Source of the DNA: Xanthobacteraceae bacterium
GTDB lineage: Bacteria; Pseudomonadota; Alphaproteobacteria; Rhizobiales; Xanthobacteraceae
Direction of reading: 5' to 3'
Length of the DNA: 64,000 nucleotides
Assembly: GCA_019635585.1 (NCBI GenBank)
Contig: JAHBZE010000001.1
Coordinates: 992,001 to 1,056,000 of the forward strand
The position numbers and the translations under genes are program-made. Positions 27,056 to 36,338 of this stretch are shown here, piece after piece. Every line of letters begins with the position of its first letter. Position 1 is the first letter of the stretch. The notes below the pieces were generated by a model. It had not been told where the DNA came from. It ran no database searches and worked only from the letters and a program-made list of their open reading frames with translations.

Positions 27056-28432
27056 TTACGCGCGGCGAACCGTCCGGGCGGCGAGCTTGGCGAGATCGTT
27101 CGGACGCGGCGCGGGTTCCGGCGTCTTGGTTTCGGGCGCCGGAAACTCGGAAATCTCGCCCTTGAGAATTTCGGAGCGAACCGGCCGCGGCGGTGCGAAC
27201 AAGTTACCCTGGCCAAAGCCGAGATCGTAATCGAGCAGGTCGACCACGGTTGGCTCGGTTTCGATCTTTTCCGCGACGAGGTCGATGCCGTAGCGGCCAA
27301 GCAGATCGACGAGATCGGCGGGATGCACCTGTGCTCCGGTGTGCGGCACGCGGCCGAGCAGCAGCTCGGAGCCGATTTTCAGATAACGCACGCCGCGCTC
27401 GGCCATGGCCTGCGGATCGATGTGCAGGTCGGTCACGTGATCGATCGCGAAGCGGAAGCCGCGCTCGCGCAACTGATGCAGGCTGTCGCGATAGACCGCG
27501 TTCGGCGAACGGAAATCGTTCTGCGCGATCTCGATGACCAGCGACGGTGCAATTGCCTTGTTCGCTTCCAGCACGTTCATGATCTGCGCCATGGCCGCGC
27601 GCTCGGAAAGTGTTTCGGAGGCGAGGTTGAAGAAGAGGCCCACGTCCTTCGATTTCGTCGCGAGCCGCCGGACCACTTGCACCGCGGACTGCACGAGATT
27701 TTCGTCGAGCGGAAGCACCGCGCCGCTCCGGCGCGCAGCGTCAATGAAGTGCGCCGCCTCGATCAGCTTGCCTTCGGGCAGCCGCAAACGCGACACGGCT
27801 TCGTAGAACCGGACCTTGCGCTGCGGCAACGTCACGATCGGCTGTAAATGCACGTCGATGCGCTGGTTGGCGAGTGCATCCTTCAGAAGTGCGGCGACTT
27901 CATTGTCCTTCAATTCGCCGAGTGGGTTGACCGGACCGGCGGCACGCGCGGGCGCAGCCGGCTGCGGCTGCGCGGACGCGATTTCGGCTACCGCCCGTGC
28001 GGCTGCCTCGGGTGAAGTCGCAAAAATCTGCTTCTGCGCGAGCAGGCTGTCGTGCTCGGAAACGGTCTTGGCGAGATCGCCGACCAGTTCGGCGAGGTCG
28101 CCGATTTCCTTCGCGAGCGGTTCGGTGTGGGACTTCAGGTCTTCCTGCGCTGGCGCCGTCTCGAATTTCTCGAGCCGCACGCTCAAATCGCCAACCTGGC
28201 GCGCGATGTCGGCGGAGGCGCGGGCGAGCGATTCGATCCGCTCGTTATTCTCGATCCGGTCGCGGGCGCGGGCGGAAACGGATTCCACCGTCAGCAGACC
28301 GAACAGGACGGCGAGCGCGCAGAAGGCCGCTTCCACCGCGGTAATACCGGCGGCGTAATGCAAAACCGCTCCGACCGACGCTGCGATCAGCACCATGCAG
28401 AACGCGATGAAGAAAAAGCCTTTGCCGAACAT
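27056..28432 (-). CDS. Membrane-anchored degenerate EAL-domain protein
   Basis: A 458-residue protein with two N-terminal membrane helices (about residues 5-48), a coiled coil (55-135), and an EAL domain from about 175 to 425. Metal-site residues: E211 in the EAV variant of EAL, N269, E301, D331, K352, E388 and Q408 are present. The normally paired second aspartate of the DDFG loop is H332 (AIDHVTDL), and DFG is lost. Cyclic-di-GMP hydrolysis may be weak or absent, leaving a binding or scaffold role. No GGDEF domain is present. It is 24 bases upstream of the HAD gene on the same strand. Confidence 0.85.
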   Translation of the reverse strand: MFGKGFFFIAFCMVLIAASVGAVLHYAAGITAVEAAFCALAVLFGLLTVESVSARARDRIENNERIESLARASADIARQVGDLSVRLEKFETAPAQEDLKSHTEPLAKEIGDLAELVGDLAKTVSEHDSLLAQKQIFATSPEAAARAVAEIASAQPQPAAPARAAGPVNPLGELKDNEVAALLKDALANQRIDVHLQPIVTLPQRKVRFYEAVSRLRLPEGKLIEAAHFIDAARRSGAVLPLDENLVQSAVQVVRRLATKSKDVGLFFNLASETLSERAAMAQIMNVLEANKAIAPSLVIEIAQNDFRSPNAVYRDSLHQLRERGFRFAIDHVTDLHIDPQAMAERGVRYLKIGSELLLGRVPHTGAQVHPADLVDLLGRYGIDLVAEKIETEPTVVDLLDYDLGFGQGNLFAPPRPVRSEILKGEISEFPAPETKTPEPAPRPNDLAKLAARTVRRA

Positions 28433-28633
28433 GTTCTGGAGGAGCCCGCCACTCCCGCAGATCCGGGAGGCCGTCCCCCGAATCTCCCGCGCGAATCATA
28501 GGCGAAGGGGCTGTCCCTAGGAAGCGCGGCCCATTGAATCTGGAAAATGGCCGTAATCGCGTTACATTTCCCTCGCCATACTGTTGCCGATCCCGAACGA
28601 CGCCGGACAGCACGACCGCAAGGAGGAATGGAA

Positions 28634-29122
28634 ATGATGACCTTGATCCTCAACCGCCGGAACCTTCTGGCTGCCGGCGGCTCCTTTGTGGCGATGGGCG
28701 CATCCGGACTGTTGCTGCCGGCCAGCGCGCAAGGCGTCGCGCCGACCGAGTCGATGCCGGGCGGGGCCAACAATTACCAAAAGGGCGCGCCGATCGTGGA
28801 GCGCATCGGCAAAGGCGGCTTCGTGATGTCGGGTACCGTGCGCCGCGCGGGCGACGGCGCGCCGCTCGCTGGGCAACGCATCCAGATGTGGGCGCATACG
28901 GTCGAGGGGCGTGAAGATAATCCGCGCAGTCACGGCGCGACACTCACCGACAAGAACGGCGCGTTTCGTCTCGAGATGCCGCAGATCATTCCCGTATTCG
29001 GCCAGCCACACGGGCATCTCGCTTATGACAGCGGCGATTTCAAAACCGTGTTTCTGCGCCCCGTGATGAAGAGCGCGAAGGATACAAGCCTGGAAGCGCA
29101 CTTCGTCCTGCAGCCGGCCTGA
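28634..29122 (+). CDS. Tat-exported transthyretin-like (intradiol dioxygenase-like) protein
   Basis: A 162-residue protein with a twin-arginine-like signal (NRRNLLAAGGSFVAMGASG, cleavage near PASAQG). The mature part has the beta-sandwich pattern of the intradiol dioxygenase/transthyretin-like fold: FVMSGTVRRAGDGAPLAGQRIQMW, then GATLTDKNGAFRLEMP, and GHLAYDSGDFKTVFLRP. The full set of two tyrosine and two histidine iron ligands of true intradiol dioxygenases is not visible, so catalysis is doubtful. The ATG at 28634 is chosen because AAGGAGG lies seven bases upstream. It is followed after seven bases by a ferric-reductase-like membrane gene. Confidence 0.7.
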   Translation: MMTLILNRRNLLAAGGSFVAMGASGLLLPASAQGVAPTESMPGGANNYQKGAPIVERIGKGGFVMSGTVRRAGDGAPLAGQRIQMWAHTVEGREDNPRSHGATLTDKNGAFRLEMPQIIPVFGQPHGHLAYDSGDFKTVFLRPVMKSAKDTSLEAHFVLQPA

Positions 29123-29129
29123 CCAAGCT

Positions 29130-29750
29130 GTGAAAGAGAAGACGGCGCTGATCCGCAGCGCATTGATCTGGGCCGTCCTTGCCGCCGCGATCGGCGTGCC
29201 GATCCTGCTTGCCGCGACAAGCCCATATCTCCAATGGCGCGATGCGATCTACATCGCGGCGAGCTTTGCCGGAATCATCGCGCTCAGTCTCCTGCTCGTT
29301 CAGCCCTTGTTGATCGCCGGATATCTGCCGGGATTGTCGGTCTATCGCACGCGGCGCGTGCATATCTGGGTCGGCGGTGTGCTGGTCGTCGCGATCATCG
29401 TTCACGTCGCGGGACTCTGGATCACCAGTCCGCCGGACATGCTGGACGCACTCCTGTTTCGCTCGCCTACATTATTCTCACCCTTCGGCGTGGTGGCGAT
29501 GTGGGCAATCTTCGCCGTGGCAGCGCTCGCCTTGTTTCGCAGAAGGCTCGGATTGCGAGCCTGGCGCATCACGCATCTCACGCTTGCCTCCGTCATCGTC
29601 GGAGGCAGCGTCGTCCACGGTATGCTGATCGAAGGCACGATGGAGACGATATCGAAGGCGGCGCTTTGTGCGCTCGTCATCGCCGCGACCGTCAAGGTCG
29701 TGGTCGATCTCTGGTCGCGCAAAAAACGCGCGGCTACTGAATTGCCTTGA
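29130..29750 (+). CDS. Ferric-reductase-like haem membrane protein
   Basis: A 206-residue protein with about six membrane helices. Paired histidines suited to bind haem b sit on two helices: RRVHIWVGGVLVVAIIVHVAG and WRITHLTLASVIVGGSVVHG. This is the ferric-reductase-like transmembrane domain shared by MsrQ (YedZ) and FRE proteins; no flavin or NAD domain is attached, as in MsrQ. The start is GTG at 29130, seven bases after the preceding stop, so it is surely cotranscribed with the Tat-exported protein. The likely job is passing electrons across the membrane to a periplasmic partner. Its end overlaps the convergent aminotransferase by 17 bases. Confidence 0.82.
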   Translation: MKEKTALIRSALIWAVLAAAIGVPILLAATSPYLQWRDAIYIAASFAGIIALSLLLVQPLLIAGYLPGLSVYRTRRVHIWVGGVLVVAIIVHVAGLWITSPPDMLDALLFRSPTLFSPFGVVAMWAIFAVAALALFRRRLGLRAWRITHLTLASVIVGGSVVHGMLIEGTMETISKAALCALVIAATVKVVVDLWSRKKRAATELP

Positions 29751-31077
29751 TCACCTTGCCGAGCTTTTCGAAAATCTCGCCGATCTGCGCTTCCGAAACG
29801 ATCAAGGGCGGGGAAACTGCGAGCGTATCGCCTGCGATGCGGATCATCATGCCCGCATCATGGAAGGCATATTCGAGCGACTCGTAGCCGCGTTTTCCCG
29901 GCGCATCCTTGCGAGGCGCCAGATCGATGCCGCAGGCTAGGCCGACGCAGCGGATATCGAGCACGTCCGGCAAAGATTTCAGCGACATCGCCGCGTCGTA
30001 CCAGAGCGGCTCGAGTTTACGCGCGCGCGCGAACAAATCTTCCTGCTTGTAGAGATCGAGGGTAGCCAGGCCCGCCGCGACCGCAAGCGGGTGCGCCGAA
30101 TACGTGTAGCCGTGAAACAGCTCGATCACGTGCTCCGGGCCTTTCATGAAGGCGTCGTAGATTCCCTTGCGCGCGATCACGCCGCCCATCGGCACCGAAC
30201 CCGACGTGATGCCCTTCGCGAAGGTGATCATATCCGGCACCACGCCGTAGCGTTCAGCGGCGAAGGCGTAGCCGAGACGGCCATAGCCGGTAATCACCTC
30301 GTCGAAGATCAGGAGAATACCGTACTTGTCGCAAATTTCGCGAAGCCGCTTGAGATACCCTTTCGGCGCGGGCAACACGCCGGTCGAACCCGACATCGGC
30401 TCGACGATGACGGCTGCGATGGTGGAAGCGTCATGCAACGCGACCAGCCGCTCTAATTCGTCGGCAAGCTCCGCGCCCCATTCGGGTTCGCCCTTGGAGA
30501 AAGCCTGCTTCTGGCGATTGTAGGTCGAGGCGAGATGATCGGTGCCGCCGAGCGCGGTGCCGAATTGTTTCCGGTTCGCGACCATGCCGCCGACGGAAAT
30601 TCCGCCGAAACCAACACCATGATAGCCGCGCTCGCGGCCGATCAGGCGCGTGCGCGAGGCGTTGCCGGTCACATTATGATAAGCGAGCGCGATTTTCAGC
30701 GCGGTATCGACCGCTTCCGAGCCTGAATTGCAAAAGAACACATGATCGAGGTCTCCAGGCGCGAGTTCCGCGATGCGCGTCGCCAGCGTAAATGCCTGCG
30801 GGTGGGAGAACTGGAACGATGGCGCGAAATCCATTTCGCCCGCCTGTTTGCGGATCGCTTCGACCACCGGCGCGCGATTATGCCCCGCGTTGATGCACCA
30901 AAGCCCCGCGCAGCCGTCGAGCACCTTGTGCCCGTTCGCGGCGGTGTAGTGCATGTCCTTCGCGCTCACGACGAGACGCGGGCGCTTCTTGAAGGAGCGG
31001 TTCGCGGTGAAGGGGATCCAGAACGCTTCGAGGTCGTTCGGCGCCTGTTTCGCATCGATATCGTAGGCGAAGGCCAT
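29734..31077 (-). CDS. Class III (omega) aminotransferase
   Basis: A 447-residue PLP enzyme of the aspartate aminotransferase superfamily class III. The PLP lysine is in MITFAKGITSGSVPMGG, preceded by LLIFDEVITGYGRLG with the cofactor aspartate. HYTAANGHKVLDGCAGLWCINAGHNRAPVVEAI is the family N-terminus, and IELFHGYTYSAHPLA the substrate loop of omega-amino acid:pyruvate transaminases. Such enzymes use beta-alanine, polyamines or aromatic amines. The ATG at 31077 has AAGGAG eight bases upstream; a frame from 31146 is rejected. No pathway partner lies adjacent. Confidence 0.9.
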   Translation of the reverse strand: MAFAYDIDAKQAPNDLEAFWIPFTANRSFKKRPRLVVSAKDMHYTAANGHKVLDGCAGLWCINAGHNRAPVVEAIRKQAGEMDFAPSFQFSHPQAFTLATRIAELAPGDLDHVFFCNSGSEAVDTALKIALAYHNVTGNASRTRLIGRERGYHGVGFGGISVGGMVANRKQFGTALGGTDHLASTYNRQKQAFSKGEPEWGAELADELERLVALHDASTIAAVIVEPMSGSTGVLPAPKGYLKRLREICDKYGILLIFDEVITGYGRLGYAFAAERYGVVPDMITFAKGITSGSVPMGGVIARKGIYDAFMKGPEHVIELFHGYTYSAHPLAVAAGLATLDLYKQEDLFARARKLEPLWYDAAMSLKSLPDVLDIRCVGLACGIDLAPRKDAPGKRGYESLEYAFHDAGMMIRIAGDTLAVSPPLIVSEAQIGEIFEKLGKVIKAIQ

Positions 31078-31139
31078 GGGCTTGCTCCTTGCGCCAAACC
31101 CTAGCAGCGGCCCGCCAGACCCGGCCACCCCGCGGCGCA

Positions 31140-31167
31140 AAAACAAAGGGTTTGTTTACCCTGTTTT
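31140..31167. promoter_or_regulatory. Imperfect palindrome in divergent promoter region
   Basis: AAAACA-AA-GGGT pairs with ACCC-TGTTTT around six bases, with a two-base bulge. It lies 62 bases upstream of the aminotransferase start on one side and 80 bases upstream of the sigma-54 activator start on the other. It could be an operator for either gene. Confidence 0.3.
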
Positions 31168-31247
31168 GGCACTCTCACGCCCAATGAAATAGGGCGTTCC
31201 GCGTAAGGGGCACCCGTAACCAGTCCGCGTCGAGGGGTCGCCCGGTA

Positions 31248-32681
31248 ATGGTAAGGAATAACGGCTCGCAAGAGCCCAATCGCGTAAGCGTTGCGTCCGC
31301 CGCTTCCCGAATTCTGGTCATCGATCACGATCCGGCCACGCGCCGCCTGCTGATGAAGGCGCTCGCCAGCGTCTCGCCGCTGCCGCTCGAAATCTTCGAG
31401 GCCGAACGCCCGGAAGACGGTATTGCCGCCGCGCGGAAAGGCTCTTTCTCGTCCGCCGTGGTTTCGTTCGACCGGCGCGCACTCTCGGCGAACATGGAAA
31501 TGATCGCGAGCCTGCGCGCGGCAGGCATTCAGGGCCCGGTCGTCGCGACTTCCGCGACGGGTTCCGTGACCGCCGCGGTCGAGGCGATCCGTGCCGGCGT
31601 CAACGATTTCGTGGTGAAGCCGTTCCAGCCCAAGGAATTCGAGCGCCGCATGCTCGCGCGCATCCGCGAATATGAATCCGCCCGCGTCGCGCTCGCGGAA
31701 ATTCCGGCGCATGAAACCGATGTCTCCTTCGAAGGCTTCATCGGCGCGTCGGCCGCCATGAAAGAAGTCTATGCGCAAATCGAGCGGGTCGCTTCTTCCA
31801 AGGCGCCGGTCTTCGTCACCGGCGAAAGCGGTACCGGCAAGGAAGTCTGCGCCGAAGCGCTGCACATGCGCTCGCGCCACCATTCGGGCCCGTTCATCGC
31901 GCTGAACTGCGGCGCGATCCCGAAAGAATTGATGGAAAGCGAAATCTTCGGTCACGTGAAGGGAGCCTTCACCTCCGCGCATGAAGACCGCGCGGGTGCT
32001 GCCGAGCTTGCGAACGGCGGCACGCTGTTCCTCGACGAAATCTGCGAAATGGATTTCGCGTTGCAGGCGAAGTTGCTTCGCTTCATCCAGACCGGCACCT
32101 TCCGCCGCGTCGGCGGCGCGAAAGAGATGAAGGTGAACGTGCGCTTCGTGTGCGCGACCAACCGCGACCCGAAAGAAGAAGTGGCAACCGGCCGCTTCCG
32201 CGAAGATCTATTTTACCGCCTGCATGTGCTGCCGATGCATCTGCCGTCCTTACGCGAACGCGGCGGCGACATCCTGCTGCTCGCGCGCACCTTCCTTGCG
32301 CGCTTCGCCGAGGAAGAAGGCCGCCACTTTCAGGGCTTCGATGCCGACGCGGAAGCCGCGCTTACGGCCTATCGCTGGCCCGGCAATGTGCGCCAGTTGC
32401 AGAATGTGATCCGCCGCGTCGTCGTGCTGCATGACGGCGAACTCGTCACCGGCGCGATGCTCGATCTTCCCGTCGGCCACACGCACGAAGCCGCGCGCGA
32501 CACCGGCCCGCTGCCGCGGCAGGCGAGCCCGTCGATCGATCCCTACTGGATGCAGGAACAGCGCATCATCGAAGAGGCGCTGGCCGCCTTCGACGGCAAC
32601 GCGCAGAAAGCGGCCGCCGCGCTCGAGATCGCGCCGTCCACAATCTACCGCAAGATGCAGAGCTGGTCGCAGGAAGGCTGA
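31248..32681 (+). CDS. Sigma-54-dependent response regulator (NtrC family)
   Basis: A 477-residue activator. Residues 20-140 are a receiver with D26-H27-D28 in place of the usual acidic pair, a putative phospho-acceptor D75 (VVSFDRRAL), T101 and K124. The AAA+ domain has Walker A GESGTGKE (192-199), the sigma-54 contact loop as GAFTSA (239-244, one change from GAFTGA), and Walker B GGTLFLDEI (257-265). A Fis-type helix-turn-helix ends the protein (AAAALEIAPSTIYRKMQSW). No sensor kinase gene is adjacent, so its signal is unknown. The only sigma-54 promoter I see is at 40311-40326, 8 kb away; linkage is untested. Confidence 0.9.
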   Translation: MVRNNGSQEPNRVSVASAASRILVIDHDPATRRLLMKALASVSPLPLEIFEAERPEDGIAAARKGSFSSAVVSFDRRALSANMEMIASLRAAGIQGPVVATSATGSVTAAVEAIRAGVNDFVVKPFQPKEFERRMLARIREYESARVALAEIPAHETDVSFEGFIGASAAMKEVYAQIERVASSKAPVFVTGESGTGKEVCAEALHMRSRHHSGPFIALNCGAIPKELMESEIFGHVKGAFTSAHEDRAGAAELANGGTLFLDEICEMDFALQAKLLRFIQTGTFRRVGGAKEMKVNVRFVCATNRDPKEEVATGRFREDLFYRLHVLPMHLPSLRERGGDILLLARTFLARFAEEEGRHFQGFDADAEAALTAYRWPGNVRQLQNVIRRVVVLHDGELVTGAMLDLPVGHTHEAARDTGPLPRQASPSIDPYWMQEQRIIEEALAAFDGNAQKAAAALEIAPSTIYRKMQSWSQEG

Positions 32682-32759
32682 TCGCGGCCTTCTTGCCGCC
32701 CCGCCCGCGCTCCGTTACCACTTTGCGATGATGGCATTTCGCCATCGCGGGGTTTTCCG

Positions 32760-33128
32760 ATGGCACTGATTGCAAACATCCTCACCGGCATCGTCGCCGC
32801 GTTGCACGCTTATTTCCTGATGCTGGAAATGTTTTTCTGGACGCAGCCGCTCGGGCTTCGCGTCTTCAACAACACGCTGCAGAAGGCGCAGGACTCCGCC
32901 GTGCTCGCCGCGAACCAGGGCCTCTATAACGGCTTCCTCGCCGTGGGCCTGCTTTACGGAATCTTCGCGTCGAACGCCGCGGTCGGATTCCAGTTCAAGG
33001 TTTTCTTTCTGCTGTGCGTGATCGTGGCCGGGCTTTACGGCGGCTACAGCGTTTCGTCGCGCATCATCTATGTGCAGGCGCTGCCGGCATTGATCGCGCT
33101 AATCTTCGTCTGGCTCGCCAACCGTTGA
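32760..33128 (+). CDS. DUF1304 membrane protein
   Basis: A 122-residue protein with four membrane helices. ALHAYFLMLEMFFWTQPLG and LAANQGLYNGFLAVGLLYG are the conserved DUF1304 segments. The function of the family is not established. A short hairpin (GATGGC at 32730-32735 with GCCATC at 32741-32746) lies just before the start and may affect translation. Its stop overlaps the TTG start of the FUSC-like gene (TTGA), indicating coupled translation. Confidence 0.88.
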   Translation: MALIANILTGIVAALHAYFLMLEMFFWTQPLGLRVFNNTLQKAQDSAVLAANQGLYNGFLAVGLLYGIFASNAAVGFQFKVFFLLCVIVAGLYGGYSVSSRIIYVQALPALIALIFVWLANR

Positions 33129-33634
33129 GCTTCTTCGCGCGCTACAAGGCGGAGCTCTTGGAGACGCTCGCGATCGTGCTCGCGACGCTGCTCTCCTATC
33201 TGATCGCGCGTGCGCTTCATCTCGCCGAGCCGTTCTGGGCGGTGATTACGGCAGCCATCGTGGCGCGGCTCACCGCGCGGGTCGCAGTCTATGCCGCGGC
33301 CTACCGGTTAGCTGCAACGCTCGCGGGCGCGCTTTACGGACTGCTGCTTGCGTTTGCGCGGCCTATCGGATTGCCGGAGCCTTTGCTGCTCGTTCTTCTG
33401 GTCGCGCCGCTCGGGCTGCTTGCGGTGTTTCAGCCAAAACTCCGCGCCGCGCTGATCGCAGGCATCATCGTATTTTCGGCCGCCGCGCACCTCGACACGC
33501 CGGTTGCTCCGGCGCTTGCGCGGATCATGGAAGTCGGGCTGGGGGCGGTCGTCGCAGCCGCGATCTCGGTGCTTTTCGGCCTGATCTTTACGCTTCCGCC
33601 GCGAAAATCGCGCCCCGGGGCTGGGAATCCGTAA
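33125..33634 (+). CDS. FUSC-like membrane protein
   Basis: A 169-residue protein with five or six membrane helices, starting FFARYKAELLETLAIVLATLLSYLIARALHLAEPFWAVITAAIVA, the pattern of the N-terminal membrane half of FUSC/aromatic-acid exporter proteins. It lacks their soluble domain, so it is a short form. The TTG start at 33125 overlaps the DUF1304 stop; a longer frame from 33014 reads backwards into that gene and is rejected. It is 27 bases upstream of hisS and may be cotranscribed with it. The substrate is unknown. Confidence 0.75.
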   Translation: MSFFARYKAELLETLAIVLATLLSYLIARALHLAEPFWAVITAAIVARLTARVAVYAAAYRLAATLAGALYGLLLAFARPIGLPEPLLLVLLVAPLGLLAVFQPKLRAALIAGIIVFSAAAHLDTPVAPALARIMEVGLGAVVAAAISVLFGLIFTLPPRKSRPGAGNP

Positions 33635-33661
33635 CCGCTTTCGGCTATACGCCTGCCCATC

Positions 33662-35134
33662 ATGAGCAAGCCTCAGCGAATAAAGCCCCGCCTGCCCCGC
33701 GGCCTCGAAGACCGGGGCCCGGAGGAATTGCGCGCGCTCCGGGAAATGTCGGAGTCGATCCGGCGCGTCTATGAGCGCTACGGCTTCGAGGCGGTCGAAA
33801 CGCCCGCGATCGAATATACCGACGCGCTCGGAAAGTTTTTGCCCGACTCCGACCGCCCGAACGAAGGCGTATTCTCGTTTCAGGACGACGACGAGCAGTG
33901 GATGTCGCTGCGCTACGATCTCACCGCGCCGCTCGCGCGTTACGTCGCCGCGAACTTCGACAACCTGCCGAAGCCTTATCGCTCGTATCGTTTCGGCAAC
34001 GTGTTCCGGAACGAAAAGCCGGGTCCGGGCCGCTTCCGCCAGTTTTTGCAATTCGACGCCGACACGGTCGGCTCCTCGACCGTCGCGGCGGATGCCGAGA
34101 TGTGCATGATGGCCGCCGATACGCTCGAAGCGCTCGGCATTGCGCGCGGCGACTACGTCATCAAAGTGAATAACCGCAAGGTGCTCGACGGCGTGATGGA
34201 TGCTGCGAACATCGCAGCCGAGCAGCGCCTCACCGTGTTGCGCGCGATCGACAAGCTCGACCGGCTCGGCATCGACGGCGTGAAGCAATTGCTCGGTGCT
34301 GGCCGCAAAGACGAATCCGGCGACTTCACGAAGGGCGCGGGTCTCGACGCGAGCGGCATCGACGCGATCTCGAAATTCGTTGCCGCGAAGGGCGAAGGCA
34401 ATCGCGAGACGGTCGAGAATATCAAAAAGAACGTGAAGCTCTCGCCCGCGGGCGAGGAAGGTATCGAGGAACTCGTCACCATCAGCAAGCTCATTGCCGC
34501 GAGCGGTTATGACGACCGCGTGAAAATCGATCCTTCCGTGGTGCGCGGGCTCGAATATTACACCGGCCCGGTTTACGAGGCCGAGCTTACGTTTCAGACC
34601 AAAGACGAAAAAGGAAATCCGGTGCGCTTCGGCTCGGTCGGCGGCGGCGGGCGCTACGACGGCTTGATCGCACGCTTCCGCGCGGAGCCCGTTCCCGCAA
34701 CCGGCTTCTCGATCGGCGTGTCGCGTCTGCTCGCGGCACTTCGCATGCTGAAGAAGATCGACGACAAGCAGGAATTCGGTCCGGTCGTGGTGACGATTTT
34801 CGATAAGGACCGCGTCGCCGACTATCAGGCGATGGTGAAAGAGCTTCGTCTCGCGAACATCCGTGCCGAACTTTATCTCGGCAATCCGAAAAATTTCGGC
34901 AACCAGCTCAAATACGCTGACCGGCGCAACTCTCCGGTCGCCGTCATTCAAGGCGGCGACGAAGTCGCGCGCGGCGAAGTGCAGATCAAGGACCTGATCG
35001 ACGGCAAGAAAGCGGCGGAAGCGATTGCCTCCAACGCCGAGTGGCGCGCCTCGCGCCCCGCGCAGTTCTCGGTCCCGCGCGAGAAGCTGGTCGAGACTGT
35101 GCAGGAAGTACTGAAGCGGCACGGGATTCATTGA
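33662..35134 (+). CDS. hisS: Histidyl-tRNA synthetase
   Basis: A 490-residue class II synthetase. Motif 1 lies in [22 protein letters not shown]; motif 2 in [30 protein letters not shown]; the histidine A loop in [18 protein letters not shown]; and motif 3 in [15 protein letters not shown]. The C-terminal anticodon-binding domain begins near [15 protein letters not shown]. It is longer than E. coli HisRS (424 residues) through an insertion near residues 200-280, as in rhizobial enzymes. It is placed with hisZ and hisG, linking histidine charging and synthesis. Confidence 0.96.
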   Translation: MSKPQRIKPRLPRGLEDRGPEELRALREMSESIRRVYERYGFEAVETPAIEYTDALGKFLPDSDRPNEGVFSFQDDDEQWMSLRYDLTAPLARYVAANFDNLPKPYRSYRFGNVFRNEKPGPGRFRQFLQFDADTVGSSTVAADAEMCMMAADTLEALGIARGDYVIKVNNRKVLDGVMDAANIAAEQRLTVLRAIDKLDRLGIDGVKQLLGAGRKDESGDFTKGAGLDASGIDAISKFVAAKGEGNRETVENIKKNVKLSPAGEEGIEELVTISKLIAASGYDDRVKIDPSVVRGLEYYTGPVYEAELTFQTKDEKGNPVRFGSVGGGGRYDGLIARFRAEPVPATGFSIGVSRLLAALRMLKKIDDKQEFGPVVVTIFDKDRVADYQAMVKELRLANIRAELYLGNPKNFGNQLKYADRRNSPVAVIQGGDEVARGEVQIKDLIDGKKAAEAIASNAEWRASRPAQFSVPREKLVETVQEVLKRHGIH

Positions 35135-35204
35135 CCGGCGGCTGCTAACCTTCCGCCCCGGGCGCGATAGCGCCCCCTTCCAACCCCTGCTACAAGCCCG
35201 CGCC

Positions 35205-36338
35205 ATGAAGACCGGCAACCAGAACGGCAAGAACGGCTTTTCCGCCGCCCTCGTAGACCTCTACGAGCGCGCCGGTTACGCGCGCGTCGAGCCCGCGATT
35301 TTGCAGCCCGCCGAGATTTTTCTCGAGCTTTCGGGCGAGGAACTGCGCCGCCGTCTCTTTATCTTTACCGATTCCACCGGCGACGAACTCTGCCTGCGGC
35401 CCGATCTCACGATCCCGGTCTGCCGCGCGCATATCGAGAAAAAAGGCACCGCCGCGAATTACTGCTATCTCGGGCCAATCTTCCGCGACCGTGGCGGCGG
35501 CAGCGGCGAATACCTGCAAGCCGGTATCGAACAGCTAGGCCGCGAGGACAAATCCGCGGCCGATGCCGAATGTCTGATGCTCGCGCTCGATTCCGCGAAA
35601 GTATTCGGCATCGACGCGCCTGCGATCCGCATGGGCGACGTCGGCCTCTTCTCCGCGCTGGTCGCCGCGCTGAAACTCCCGCCCGCATGGCAGCGGCGAT
35701 TGCTGAAAGACTTCAATCGCACCGGCACGCTTGAGGCGGACCTTGCCTCGCTCAGAAGCAAAAGCGATCCGCGCGCTTCGCACGCGGGCGTGCTCGCCGC
35801 GCTCGAAGGTGCGGACCCGAAGGCGGCGCGCGCCTTCGTCACCGATCTTCTTTCCATCGCTGGCATTTCCGCTGTCGGCGGACGCACGGTCGAAGAAATT
35901 GCCGAGCGCTTTCTGGAGCAGTCCTCGCGCGGCGCGACTTCCGATCTCGCGCCGGAAGCAGCAAGCGTGCTCGAAAAATATCTGCGCATCGCGGGCGACC
36001 CGGACGAAGCACTCGCCGCACTCCGCGCGCTGGCAGCCGAGGCGAAACTCGATCTCTCCGAAGCGCTCGGGGCTTTCGAGCAGCGCACGGGTTTCATCGC
36101 GGCGGCGGGCGTCGACGTTTCGAAGATCAAGTTTGCGACCGCCTTCGGCCGCGCGCTCGATTATTATTCAGGCATGGTGTTCGAGCTTTACGATCCGTTC
36201 GAACGCGTGAACTGGCCGCTCGCAGCCGGCGGGCGCTACGACAATCTCTTGACGCTGCTCGGCAACCCCTCTCCCGTTCCCGCGGTTGGCTTCGCCGCCT
36301 GGGTCGAGGAACTCGAAAAAGCGGGAGGTGCGGTATGA
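35205..36338 (+). CDS. hisZ: ATP phosphoribosyltransferase regulatory subunit HisZ
   Basis: A 377-residue HisRS paralogue without the anticodon domain. [55 protein letters not shown] corresponds to motif 1 and the lead to motif 2, and [27 protein letters not shown] to motif 2. [17 protein letters not shown] and [14 protein letters not shown] follow the HisRS pattern. HisZ binds HisG and mediates histidine feedback rather than charging tRNA. Its stop overlaps the hisG ATG by four bases. Confidence 0.93.
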   Translation: MKTGNQNGKNGFSAALVDLYERAGYARVEPAILQPAEIFLELSGEELRRRLFIFTDSTGDELCLRPDLTIPVCRAHIEKKGTAANYCYLGPIFRDRGGGSGEYLQAGIEQLGREDKSAADAECLMLALDSAKVFGIDAPAIRMGDVGLFSALVAALKLPPAWQRRLLKDFNRTGTLEADLASLRSKSDPRASHAGVLAALEGADPKAARAFVTDLLSIAGISAVGGRTVEEIAERFLEQSSRGATSDLAPEAASVLEKYLRIAGDPDEALAALRALAAEAKLDLSEALGAFEQRTGFIAAAGVDVSKIKFATAFGRALDYYSGMVFELYDPFERVNWPLAAGGRYDNLLTLLGNPSPVPAVGFAAWVEELEKAGGAV

